Part shown: positions 56,606 to 64,000 of the stretch, in pieces
Layout of the letters: each line of letters starts with the position of its first letter
How positions within the stretch are numbered: position 1 is the stretch's first letter
From: Candidatus Poribacteria bacterium
Lineage (GTDB): Bacteria > Poribacteria > WGA-4E > WGA-3G
Assembly: GCA_022825825.1 (NCBI GenBank)
Contig: JAJDWA010000048.1
Location: 1-64,000 of the forward strand
Direction: 5' to 3'
Length of the DNA stretch: 64,000 nucleotides
The notes under the pieces: generated by a model
Databases searched by the model: none
What the model saw: only the letters and a program-made list of their open reading frames with translations
Told to the model about the DNA's origin: nothing
Position numbers and translations under genes: made by a program

Positions 56606-58621
56606 ATGGAAAACCACAAACCCTCAATTTCTGTGCCAGCAGGTCCATTCGAAGGTAATGTAACCACTTGGGCACTCCCCGAAGGCGCAATTGCTCGATT
56701 AGGACGCGGAAGTGAACCTAAAATGGCGTTCTCAGATGATGGGCAGTCTCTTGCCATTGGTACCTGCATAGGACTCTGGCTATATGACCTCGCAACGCTT
56801 TCCCCTGTTGCACTTTGGAATGCAGAACGAGGAGTGATAGAATCTGTTGCCTTTTCACCTAACGGAAAGTGGATAGCCGCCAGTCACTCAGGGCGAATGC
56901 TTAAGACTTGGAATGTCCAGAATGGCACGTTCTGGACACAAGTCAAATTAGAGACTTACGTAGATAGCGTAACCTTTTCCCACGATAATCGGTATATCGC
57001 AGTTGCTTATTCTGGCTATAGCAGATCTCCTGTGGTTGAAGTTTGGCATGTAGAAACCGGTAAGCCGTTTGCAAAATTCACTGCGGATGCTGATAGAGCG
57101 GGTATCTGCCGACCTATCAGTTTCTCACCTGATACTCGACTGATAGCGTCCACCTGCAGCTCCGCTACTACAGACGGGGCGGACTCAATAATAGTGTGGA
57201 GTATGGAAGGCGAACAAATTGCGTGCCTCTCAGCACACACCTATTGGGTAACTACCCTCTGCTTTTCACCGTGTGGGAAATTTCTCGCCTCTGGTGGTGA
57301 AGATGGCACCGTGTACGTCTGGGATGTTCATACTTGGCAACAAGTGAAGTGCTATACAGATTATGGTCGCGTCTATCGTATTATTCCATCTTGGACACCT
57401 GATGGAATTCTACGCGCAGCGATTGTCCATTATGACGATACCGGGCCCGCTACTATCTCTGTCCGTGACCTTGAAAGTGGAGAACAACTTTATAACGATC
57501 AAGTATGGGGCAATACTGTTCAATTCTCTGATGAGGGTGATTGGGGCAACACTGTCCTCCTTTCAAACGGTTCGCAACTTGCTTACGAGCGCCGACACGA
57601 GTTTATCAATGTATGGACTTCTGACAATCCTGTCAAACGTCAATTCACGCATTCGCCTATCTCGTTTCCAACATCAATGTTTTTTTCAGGGGATGGAAAG
57701 ACGTTAGCCGTGAAACACCACCAAGAGGGTGTCGTGTTATGGGATATTGCAAGTAAACGTTCGCGTCCTGCAATTAAGGAGGTATCGGCAGGGAAAAATC
57801 AGTTTGTGTATAAAACCGATAACGGAAAGCTTCATACCGCAAGCATTAAAGATAACACTGTTACACTTTGGGAGGCCGATAGTGACGGGATGCCACTTAT
57901 TGAAGCAACGGGACGAGAATACTGGAGTGCATCTCCCGCATTAGCACCGACAGGCACGCTTTTCGCTTACGCAGACGGGGATGGCACAGTACAAGTGTGG
58001 GATGTGCAGAATGGAGAGAAACTTTATGAATTGGCACATCCCCTTGAGCCAAGTGATGACAACGATGACGAAGATGAGGGTGATTTTGTTAATGCATTGA
58101 AATTCAGTCAGGATGGAAAATTACTCGTAAGTGAATCAAAATCTCATAGTGTCAAACTGTGGGACATGGTACTTGGTGAAGAGATAGAACTCTTACCAGG
58201 TGATAAAATCAAGAGCGTCCGATTTTGCAGGTGTGGACGGTACCATGCTTATTTAGGAAAAGAAGGAAAGCAATATTGGGATATCATCCAACGGGAATAC
58301 TGTGAGGATGTAACCTGTTCGTGTGATCCGCCATGGGGTGAAATAGAAAAAAGGCTGTCAATACCACCAGGATTCGAACATTTTGAGGGTCCAGGGGTAT
58401 ATTCTTTGTGTGGACAATACAGGGCAATTAGAACATCGCACAAGGATTTAAAGAGTGAACCTATTGATGTATGGGAAGTCGCGAGTGGTAAACATCTTGT
58501 CACTTTTAGCGGACATGTCTCACGTGTGTTGGAACTCGCCTTTTCTCCAGACAATAAACTTTTAGCCAGTGCAAGTCATGATGGCACTATCCTGCTTTGG
58601 GATCTGACTCCATATCTTTAG
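56606..58621 (+). CDS. Cytoplasmic WD40 protein A (sigma-less paralogue)
   Basis: 671 residues, no signal peptide or membrane helix. It begins with a short head, then TTWALPEGAIARLGRG, which opens the propeller. Blades include GLWLYDLATLSPVAL, VVEVWHVETGKPF, GTVYVWDVHTW, GTVQVWDVQNGEKLY and the last TILLWDLTPYL. The final WDLTPYL end and the TWALPEGAI entry are the same as in protein B and in the sigma-WD40 fusion, so it is the propeller part of that protein without the sigma factor. The ATG follows AAGGAGATAATTT. It is followed 17 bases later by protein B. It may compete for or modify the ligand of the sigma propeller. Confidence 0.85.
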   Translation: MENHKPSISVPAGPFEGNVTTWALPEGAIARLGRGSEPKMAFSDDGQSLAIGTCIGLWLYDLATLSPVALWNAERGVIESVAFSPNGKWIAASHSGRMLKTWNVQNGTFWTQVKLETYVDSVTFSHDNRYIAVAYSGYSRSPVVEVWHVETGKPFAKFTADADRAGICRPISFSPDTRLIASTCSSATTDGADSIIVWSMEGEQIACLSAHTYWVTTLCFSPCGKFLASGGEDGTVYVWDVHTWQQVKCYTDYGRVYRIIPSWTPDGILRAAIVHYDDTGPATISVRDLESGEQLYNDQVWGNTVQFSDEGDWGNTVLLSNGSQLAYERRHEFINVWTSDNPVKRQFTHSPISFPTSMFFSGDGKTLAVKHHQEGVVLWDIASKRSRPAIKEVSAGKNQFVYKTDNGKLHTASIKDNTVTLWEADSDGMPLIEATGREYWSASPALAPTGTLFAYADGDGTVQVWDVQNGEKLYELAHPLEPSDDNDDEDEGDFVNALKFSQDGKLLVSESKSHSVKLWDMVLGEEIELLPGDKIKSVRFCRCGRYHAYLGKEGKQYWDIIQREYCEDVTCSCDPPWGEIEKRLSIPPGFEHFEGPGVYSLCGQYRAIRTSHKDLKSEPIDVWEVASGKHLVTFSGHVSRVLELAFSPDNKLLASASHDGTILLWDLTPYL

Positions 58622-58638
58622 AACAAGGAGAAATTTTG

Positions 58639-60702
58639 ATGGAAAATAAAAAATCAGTAATTTCTGCACCCGCAGATGCTAAAGGAGAAGATGTAACAAC
58701 CTGGGCACTTCCCGATGGTGCGATTGCCCGTTTAGGACGCGGGTGTAGTCCTGACTTCACTTTCTCGCCAGATGGTCAGTCCCTTGCAATAGGAAACACA
58801 TTAGGTCTTTGGGTGTATGATTTGGAAACGCTATCTCCTATCGCGCTGTGGGAGGCAGAACGCGGGTTGATAGTTAGTGTTGCCTTTTCACCTAACGGAA
58901 AATGGATTGCAGCCTACAATTCAGACGAAATTTTAAAGGTATTGGACATCCAAAATGGCACTTGCTTAACACAAGTAGAAACAGATGAATATATTACAGG
59001 TCTGGTCTTTTCTCCTGATAGTCAATATCTCGCAGCCGCTTATGCACGTACTTCTACTGTTGAAATATGGCATGCTGAAACCTGCGAACAGGTTACCCAA
59101 TTCACTGTAGACACTGAAGAAGCAGCTTTCTATAGACCTGTTAGTTTCTCACCTGATTCGCAACTGATAGCATCTACATGTATCCCCGATACCGCTGACA
59201 ATGCAGAGTCGATAGTCGTATGGGATGTGCAAAGTCGTGAACAAATTGCGTATCTATCAGGACACACACGTAAAGCTGGAATTGATGCTAATATTTGGGT
59301 AACTACCCTCTGCTTTTCACCTTGCAGACAGTTCCTCGCTTCTGGTAGCGAAGATGGCACAGTGTACGTCTGGGATATTAACACTTGGCAACAAGTCCGA
59401 GAATATACCGATTATGGTGAGGTGTGTGGCATTTCACCATCCTATTCACCTGATGGAATTCTACGTGCAGCAATTGTTCATTATGACAAGACCGGTCCCG
59501 CTACTATCTCTGTTTGTAACCTGGAAAGTGGTGAACAACTTTATACAGATCAGGTATGGGGTAATACGACTGATTCTTCTCACCCCGTTGATGGGGGCAA
59601 CACTTTAGAATTTTCAAACGGTTCGCTACTCGCTTATGAATGTAGGCATGAATTCATCAACGTATGGACACCTGAATACCCATATAAGCGACAGTTTACA
59701 CATTCGCCTATTTCTTTTCCTGCCTATGAACGTACTTCTATCTCGTTTCCTACAGCAATGTTTTCAGATGACGGCAAAACATTAGCGGTAAAACATCATC
59801 ATGAAGGTGTTGTGTTATGGGATATTGCAAGTAAACGTTCACGTCCAGCAGTTAAAGTGGATTCAGTAGGAAAAAATCAGTTTCTATATAAAACCGATAG
59901 CGGAAAACTCTATGTTGCCAGCATCAAAGATGACAAGGCTGCACTTTGGGAAGCTGATAGTGACGGGATGCCACTTATTGAAGCAACAGGACGCGAGTAT
60001 TGGAGTGCAAGTCCTGCATTATCACCAACAGGCGAGTTATTTGCCTATGCTGATGCAGATGGAAACCTGAAGGTGTGGGATGTAAACAGTGGGAGTCAAC
60101 TCTATGAACTGAAACATTCTCTTAAGGAAAATGATAACGAGAATGATGAAACAATTTGTGACCTGCAATTCAGTTATGATGGAAAAATACTCGCAAGTGA
60201 ATCAAATTATCCTCACGCGCATGTCATTTCGTGGGACATGGAACTTGGTGAAGAGATTGATAATTCTCTAAATGATAATGTTATTACCCGAATCCTTGGA
60301 AGACTCGTCTTGAGATATTTGAAGCCAAGATCTCGTGAGGTCGTCCATATTTCTCATGATAGACAGTATTTATCTTCCATAGGAAATAACTCATACTTGT
60401 ATGATGTGAAACAGAATGACTACCTTACTCGGTTGACCTTACCACAAGGGTTAGAAGATATGTTTTGGGCTGCAAAATTTTCTATATGTGGGAAATATTT
60501 TGCAGCTGGGACATGGTGGCAAGAAGGTATGGAAAAAATGGCAATCTGTTTATGGGAGGTAGAAACCGGTAGACTGATTGTTACATTTAGGGGACATCCA
60601 ACAGATGTACATGCACTCGCCTTCTCTCCAGACAACAAACTTTTAGCCAGTGCCAGTTATGATGGCACTATCCTGCTTTGGGATCTGACACCTTATCTGT
60701 GA
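58639..60702 (+). CDS. Cytoplasmic WD40 protein B (sigma-less paralogue)
   Basis: 687 residues from ATG 58639, chosen because AAGGAGAAATTTTG stands before it; the frame open from 58597 begins inside the previous gene. It starts like protein A (MENKKSVISAP, then TTWALPDGAIARLGRG) and ends in the same TILLWDLTPYL. Blades include GLWVYDLETLSPIAL, GTVYVWDINTW, and NLKVWDVNSGSQLYEL. It is a tandem duplicate of A with many blades close in sequence. No signal peptide is present. A promoter-like leader follows, so it is the last gene of the pair. Its binding partner is not known. Confidence 0.85.
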   Translation: MENKKSVISAPADAKGEDVTTWALPDGAIARLGRGCSPDFTFSPDGQSLAIGNTLGLWVYDLETLSPIALWEAERGLIVSVAFSPNGKWIAAYNSDEILKVLDIQNGTCLTQVETDEYITGLVFSPDSQYLAAAYARTSTVEIWHAETCEQVTQFTVDTEEAAFYRPVSFSPDSQLIASTCIPDTADNAESIVVWDVQSREQIAYLSGHTRKAGIDANIWVTTLCFSPCRQFLASGSEDGTVYVWDINTWQQVREYTDYGEVCGISPSYSPDGILRAAIVHYDKTGPATISVCNLESGEQLYTDQVWGNTTDSSHPVDGGNTLEFSNGSLLAYECRHEFINVWTPEYPYKRQFTHSPISFPAYERTSISFPTAMFSDDGKTLAVKHHHEGVVLWDIASKRSRPAVKVDSVGKNQFLYKTDSGKLYVASIKDDKAALWEADSDGMPLIEATGREYWSASPALSPTGELFAYADADGNLKVWDVNSGSQLYELKHSLKENDNENDETICDLQFSYDGKILASESNYPHAHVISWDMELGEEIDNSLNDNVITRILGRLVLRYLKPRSREVVHISHDRQYLSSIGNNSYLYDVKQNDYLTRLTLPQGLEDMFWAAKFSICGKYFAAGTWWQEGMEKMAICLWEVETGRLIVTFRGHPTDVHALAFSPDNKLLASASYDGTILLWDLTPYL

Positions 60703-60730
60703 TTGTCTAAAGTCACAAATATGTAATTTT

Positions 60731-60798
60731 TATATTTTTTTAAACCTTTTTCCCGAAAACCCTCCTCTATACATTAAAACTGGCTCAGGAATTTGTTT
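60731..60798 (+). promoter_or_regulatory. Conserved leader/promoter of the sigma-WD40 gene, copy 1
   Basis: This stretch, continuing to 60806 in the coding region, is identical over 76 bases to the one before the second sigma-WD40 gene at 63807-63882. It includes CCCGAAAACCCTCCTC and TCTATAC, which could be a -35/-10 pair of an ECF-type promoter. Conservation before two sigma genes suggests self-control. Confidence 0.5.
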
Positions 60799-63501
60799 AT
60801 GCACAATGATTTTTTTGCTTTCAGTAATCTAACAGATGAAGAGCTGATTCGGCTCGTACAAAACAGGAACGAGGCAGCTTTTGCAGAGCTCATGTCTCGT
60901 TGGACACCACGGATTAGGAGTGTTGTTATCTCTAATTCGAGACAACGTCGAGACGCTGAAGAAATTCAAACTGACATCTGGGTAGCTGTATGGCAAAACA
61001 TCAGAGAACTCAGAAATGTGGAAAGCTTTGGTGCATGGCTGCATCGCATTGCTTACAACGCATGCAAGCGGTACTACACTTCGGCGCGTAAATCACGTAA
61101 TGAAATCCCACATCAACAGTCCGTGTTAGTTGAACATATAGACCAACATGCTGCAGCTCGGTATAGAGAAGCACAATTGATTGCTGATGTGAAAGAAGCT
61201 ATCTACAACCTACCACAAAAGGTGCGTTCTGTAGCAGAATTGTTTTATTTAGAATCGTGGCATATCAAAGAAATCGCGGCGGAGCTTAATCTCACTATTG
61301 GCACAGTTAAAACGAAATTAAGAGAGGTCCGAAAACGCCTGCGCGAAGAATTTGATGCAGAACCGATAAGAGGAGAAGTTATGTCTTCAAAAAATGTTGT
61401 ATCACACAGTCCAATGCAAATTGAGACAAAAAAAGCAAAACCGAGCCAAGTCCCCGCACAGCTGAATGTTGTTGCCAACGACACTACAGGGGGTACTTGG
61501 GCACTACCGGAGGGTGCAATTATTAGACTTGGAAAAGGGCACGCGGAAGATGTCAAACTTTCTCCAGATGGAACACATTTTGCTGTAGCCACTACGACAG
61601 GGTTATGGTGGTATGATGTTTCCTCAATGTCGCCTATTTCGTTATGGGAACCGGGTAAGGGACACGTTAGTTCCATCCATTTTTTCCCTAATGGTAAATG
61701 GGTCATCATATCTACTATACATGCTGGAAACAGTACCATCAAGGTAATGGATATTCAAAGCGGAGAGTGCATCATGCAGATTGACGATCATGATGCCTAT
61801 AGCGATCTTGCATGTTCGTCAAATGGAAAATGGGTCGCGACAGCATCTAAGAAAGGCGTTGTGAAGGTGTTGGATATCCAAACTGGTGAGTGCCTCGCAC
61901 AGATGGATCGTGGAGAACACAAATGGCAATCGAACGATATTACCAAACTCCAATTTTCCCCGGATGGCAAATTACTTGCCGCTGCCGCAGGGAATCCAAA
62001 CCTTTATTCAAACGACGAACTTTTAAACCCTGATACAGAAGGACCTCAAGTTTATGTTTGGTGTCCTGAAACGGGTGAGGTAATACTCAAGTTTGCAGAA
62101 CAAAATTTTACCTTTTCCTCGGACAGTCGCTTGTTAGCGGTTACATGTCCTGACGAAACCTTGAACGATGACGAAAGCGTTGACCGTTGGGTTTCAGTAT
62201 GGGATGTAACATCAAGGGAACACATTGCACAATTTACAGGGCATGACGATTGGGTAGATGCTATCGCTTTTTCACCGTGTGGACAATTCGTTGCATCAAG
62301 TGACGGGGTCCTACGGGTATGGGATATTGCAACAGGTTCAGAAAAGAAGGTTTTTCCTGACTTTCCTGACTTTAACAATTATTTCTACTCAGAGGATGGA
62401 GAACTGTTTGCAGTAATAATTCAGGGTTCAACTAATTCGTCTATTGAAGTATGGCATGTAGAACATCGTGAAAAGATATTTGAGATATCTGATCTTGGCG
62501 ATGGTTTGGCATATTCTTTAGCCAAAGTCTATATACAACAATTGGTTAAAACAGCATCCTACAAACAGACAGATGCAAAAATACCGGTATTCTCAGTGCG
62601 AGAACCTCAGTTCCCCTTGTGGCTCGTGATGCAGATAAATTGGTTGGATAACCAGACACTTGTGAGTAATGATACCACAGGAATAGTATTGTGGGATGTT
62701 GACAAGAAATGTTACCGAGATACAGTGTCCATAGATGGATGGATGGATGCTATCTCCGTTCTACCCTCTGGTAAAATGCTGGTTTCTTATTTTTCTGATG
62801 ATAGGAAAGTGTGTGTTGCCAGCATACCTGATCAGCTAATTGCTGAGTTCACTTTTCCTGATGAACTATTGGAATTGAATCGTTATCGTGCATTTGCACC
62901 GACTGGTGAGTATGTTGCGACAGGAAGTAGTGAAGGCACAGTCTATGTGTGGGATCTCAAGCAACCTGAGCACCCGATACGCCTCAAGGGACATACAGAT
63001 TACATTTACAGGTGTGCGTTTTCGTGGGATGGGAAACGACTCGTGAGTGGGGCAAGTGACGAGACTGCCCGTGTGTGGGATGTGGAATTAGGCAAAGAAA
63101 TTGCCAGATTGCCTATGGACGAGTCTTGCACAGCGTGGGGATTTGTGTTCTCACCCTGTGGTAACCTTATCGCGGGCTCTTTGGATAATGAGATCCGTTT
63201 CTGGTGTGCTAAGCAGTTCACAAAGGTCCGTTCAATACCGCAACCGGAGAAGAACAGGCAGACACATCCACTTGCATTTTCACCTTGTGGAAAGTATCTC
63301 GCAGCAGCAACTTGGTGGCAGGAGGATTCGGAAAATCTGGCAATTCGGATATGGGATGTTAATACAGGTGAACAAATTCATGCTTTCCAGGGACATAATT
63401 CACTCGTGCAATCGCTTGCGTTTTCGCCAAATGGCACAATGTTAGCGGTTGGTTGTTGCAATGGCACTATTCTCATCTGGGATATGAAACCGTATCTGTA
63501 A
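60799..63501 (+). CDS. ECF sigma factor fused to a WD40 propeller
   Basis: 900 residues from ATG 60799; an in-frame TTG two codons earlier is less likely. The first ~190 residues are an ECF sigma factor: sigma-2 with AFAELMSRWTPRIRSVV, DAEEIQTDIWVAVWQN and FGAWLHRIAYNACKRYY, and sigma-4 with LPQKVRSVAELFYLE and IAAELNLTIGTVKTKLREVR. A short link leads to GTWALPEGAIIRLGKG and the propeller blades (GLWWYDVSSMSPISL, GTVYVWDLKQ, ARVWDVELGKEI), ending TILIWDMKPYL. No membrane helix or signal is present, so the propeller is cytoplasmic and probably senses a signal or holds the sigma part. An internal ribosome site at 61371 may give the propeller alone. Sigma factors with C-terminal WD40 are known from planctomycete surveys; function is not known. 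Confidence 0.9.
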   Translation: MHNDFFAFSNLTDEELIRLVQNRNEAAFAELMSRWTPRIRSVVISNSRQRRDAEEIQTDIWVAVWQNIRELRNVESFGAWLHRIAYNACKRYYTSARKSRNEIPHQQSVLVEHIDQHAAARYREAQLIADVKEAIYNLPQKVRSVAELFYLESWHIKEIAAELNLTIGTVKTKLREVRKRLREEFDAEPIRGEVMSSKNVVSHSPMQIETKKAKPSQVPAQLNVVANDTTGGTWALPEGAIIRLGKGHAEDVKLSPDGTHFAVATTTGLWWYDVSSMSPISLWEPGKGHVSSIHFFPNGKWVIISTIHAGNSTIKVMDIQSGECIMQIDDHDAYSDLACSSNGKWVATASKKGVVKVLDIQTGECLAQMDRGEHKWQSNDITKLQFSPDGKLLAAAAGNPNLYSNDELLNPDTEGPQVYVWCPETGEVILKFAEQNFTFSSDSRLLAVTCPDETLNDDESVDRWVSVWDVTSREHIAQFTGHDDWVDAIAFSPCGQFVASSDGVLRVWDIATGSEKKVFPDFPDFNNYFYSEDGELFAVIIQGSTNSSIEVWHVEHREKIFEISDLGDGLAYSLAKVYIQQLVKTASYKQTDAKIPVFSVREPQFPLWLVMQINWLDNQTLVSNDTTGIVLWDVDKKCYRDTVSIDGWMDAISVLPSGKMLVSYFSDDRKVCVASIPDQLIAEFTFPDELLELNRYRAFAPTGEYVATGSSEGTVYVWDLKQPEHPIRLKGHTDYIYRCAFSWDGKRLVSGASDETARVWDVELGKEIARLPMDESCTAWGFVFSPCGNLIAGSLDNEIRFWCAKQFTKVRSIPQPEKNRQTHPLAFSPCGKYLAAATWWQEDSENLAIRIWDVNTGEQIHAFQGHNSLVQSLAFSPNGTMLAVGCCNGTILIWDMKPYL
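61371..61383 (+). promoter_or_regulatory. Internal Shine-Dalgarno and ATG in the sigma-WD40 gene
   Basis: AGGAG (61371-61375) stands five bases before an in-frame ATG (61381-61383), residue 195. It falls between the sigma-4 helix and the propeller, and a product from here would look like proteins A and B (short head, then WALPEGAI). Confidence 0.55.
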
Positions 63502-63806
63502 TTGTTCGCTTCCCCCCTTTATCCCGCCCCCTAACCCTCGCAAGCGAGGGGAGAACAGACGGGTGCAAACGTGTGTCCATAATTATAGGGCGGACTATAA
63601 ACTTCATCCAGTTTACGTCTAATACCAAATTAACAGGATTAATATTGTTTTATTGGGTACAGGCAGAATGCGCGTTTGGTATTCTGCATTGGTTAGGAAA
63701 CCGCACCTACCGAGACGGATCGCGTTAATTGGTATAATACCGAATAAACTGGAAGTCCGTGCTGCAGTACCGAGACAAAGTGTGTCTAAATAATTCTGAA
63801 ATCTGC
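63502..63806. other. Spacer with hairpin and MITE between two sigma-WD40 genes
   Basis: About 305 bases without a gene. It contains the hairpin CCCTCG-CAAG-CGAGGG (63535-63550), possibly the transcription end of the first sigma-WD40 gene, and the MITE-like element 63622-63735. Confidence 0.5.
63622..63735. mobile_element. MITE-like element, 114 bp
   Basis: Left end ATACCAAATTAAC (63622-63634) is identical to that of the 170-bp element at 15187. The right end GTTAATTGGTAT (63724-63735) lacks one T. It also has the inner TTGGTATTCTGC, the TTAGGAAACCGCACCTACCGAG part and GGATCGCGTTAAT, all shared with the first copy. The central hairpin of the long copy is missing. Confidence 0.65.
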
Positions 63807-63874
63807 TATATTTTTTTAAACCTTTTTCCCGAAAACCCTCCTCTATACATTAAAACTGGCTCAGGAATTTGTTT
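63807..63874 (+). promoter_or_regulatory. Conserved leader/promoter of the sigma-WD40 gene, copy 2
   Basis: The 76 bases 63807-63882 are identical to 60731-60806. They include the run of seven T, CCCGAAAACCCTCC, TCTATAC and the AGGA ribosome site. The sharp identity in a non-coding stretch points to recent duplication and/or selection as a promoter. Confidence 0.5.
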
Positions 63875-64000
63875 ATGCACAACGATTTTTTTGCTTTGAG
63901 TAACCTAACAGATGAAGAACTGATTCGGCTCGTCCAAAACAGGCACGAAGCAGCTTTTGCAGAGCTCATGTCTCGTTGGACACCACGAATTCGGGGTGTT
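63875..64000 (+). CDS. Second ECF sigma-WD40 gene, 5' part (cut by window edge)
   Basis: The 42 codons seen are nearly the same as the start of the sigma-WD40 gene at 60799: MHNDFFAL, LTDEELIRLVQNRH, EAAFAELMSRWTPRIRG. They form the first helices of the sigma-2 domain. The identical leader and close coding sequence show a tandem duplication. The rest, expected to contain sigma-4 and a propeller, lies outside the window, so fusion is inferred. Confidence 0.8.
   Translation, partial: MHNDFFALSNLTDEELIRLVQNRHEAAFAELMSRWTPRIRGV

Noticed and set aside
47340-63501. DNA tandem repeats or CRISPR in the WD40 region
   Set aside because: Repetition is at the protein level (propeller blades); DNA units are diverged and without spacers of equal length.
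63535-63550. Rho-independent terminator after the sigma-WD40 gene
   Set aside because: The hairpin is solid but has no T-run, so I list it only as a hairpin within the spacer.

Overview
The window looks like a piece of the chromosome of an uncultured, free-living or host-associated bacterium with a Gram-negative type envelope: it has an OmpA-type lipoprotein, a likely outer-membrane beta-barrel and an O-antigen-ligase-like protein. The mix of many WD40 propellers, an ECF sigma factor fused to a propeller, a sulfatase-fold hydrolase, a phytanoyl-CoA dioxygenase-like enzyme, LamG-like secreted proteins and a BlaR-like M56 peptidase reminds me of Candidatus Poribacteria or relatives (Planctomycetes-like gene content). 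This is an inference from gene content only. Coding strands switch often, and many starts are ATG with a clear Shine-Dalgarno; a few are GTG or TTG.

Region by region. 1-4.4 kb: the tail of an unknown gene, a HyuA-type protein, and a BMP-family binding protein coupled to a 2-hydroxyacid dehydrogenase. 4.4-5.9 kb: a catalytic-domain-only tyrosine recombinase with a good promoter and a 63-bp inverted repeat behind it. 5.9-9.4 kb: two tandem secreted LamG-like proteins and a TPR protein. 9.4-15 kb: UbiD-family decarboxylase, a thioredoxin-reductase-like enzyme and DNA polymerase I. 15-21.1 kb: an RRM protein, an AAA protein with a damaged Walker A, a uridine kinase-like protein and three Hsp20 genes behind two sigma-54-type promoters. 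21.1-29.2 kb (minus strand): aquaporin, sulfatase-fold enzyme, O-antigen-ligase-like protein, outer-membrane protein, OmpA lipoprotein, ZapA, AroE and a TolB-like propeller. 29.3-36.7 kb: a probable operon of DUF368 protein, NadK, RecN and a fused indolepyruvate oxidoreductase. 36.7-37.6 kb: a gene-free, AT-rich stretch with overlapping hairpins. 37.6-47.1 kb: nucleoside hydrolase, PhyH enzyme, RecG, a DadA-like oxidase and a UvrD helicase carrying an inserted DnaQ exonuclease. 47.3-56.1 kb: a secreted WD40 protein, TruD, a TlpA-type protein and a BlaI/BlaR-like pair whose sensor is a TlpA domain. 56.6-64 kb: two cytoplasmic WD40 proteins, a sigma-WD40 fusion and the start of a second sigma-WD40 gene.

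The most interesting systems are (i) the sigma-WD40 cluster, where a 76-bp leader is identical before both sigma genes and a strong internal ribosome site could release the propeller as a separate protein; (ii) the BlaI / M56-TlpA pair, which looks like a BlaR1-type signalling device with a thioredoxin-fold domain in the sensor position and an operator over its own -10 box; and (iii) the alternative hairpins at 37.13-37.23 kb. Dispersed palindromes with a TTCCTAA-type loop and MITE-like elements with ATACCAAATTAAC ends recur between genes. Three signal-peptide proteins share a C-terminal tail of the type KLTTTWGRLK.

I saw no tRNA, rRNA or CRISPR array. All family assignments come from reading motifs; no database search was run.
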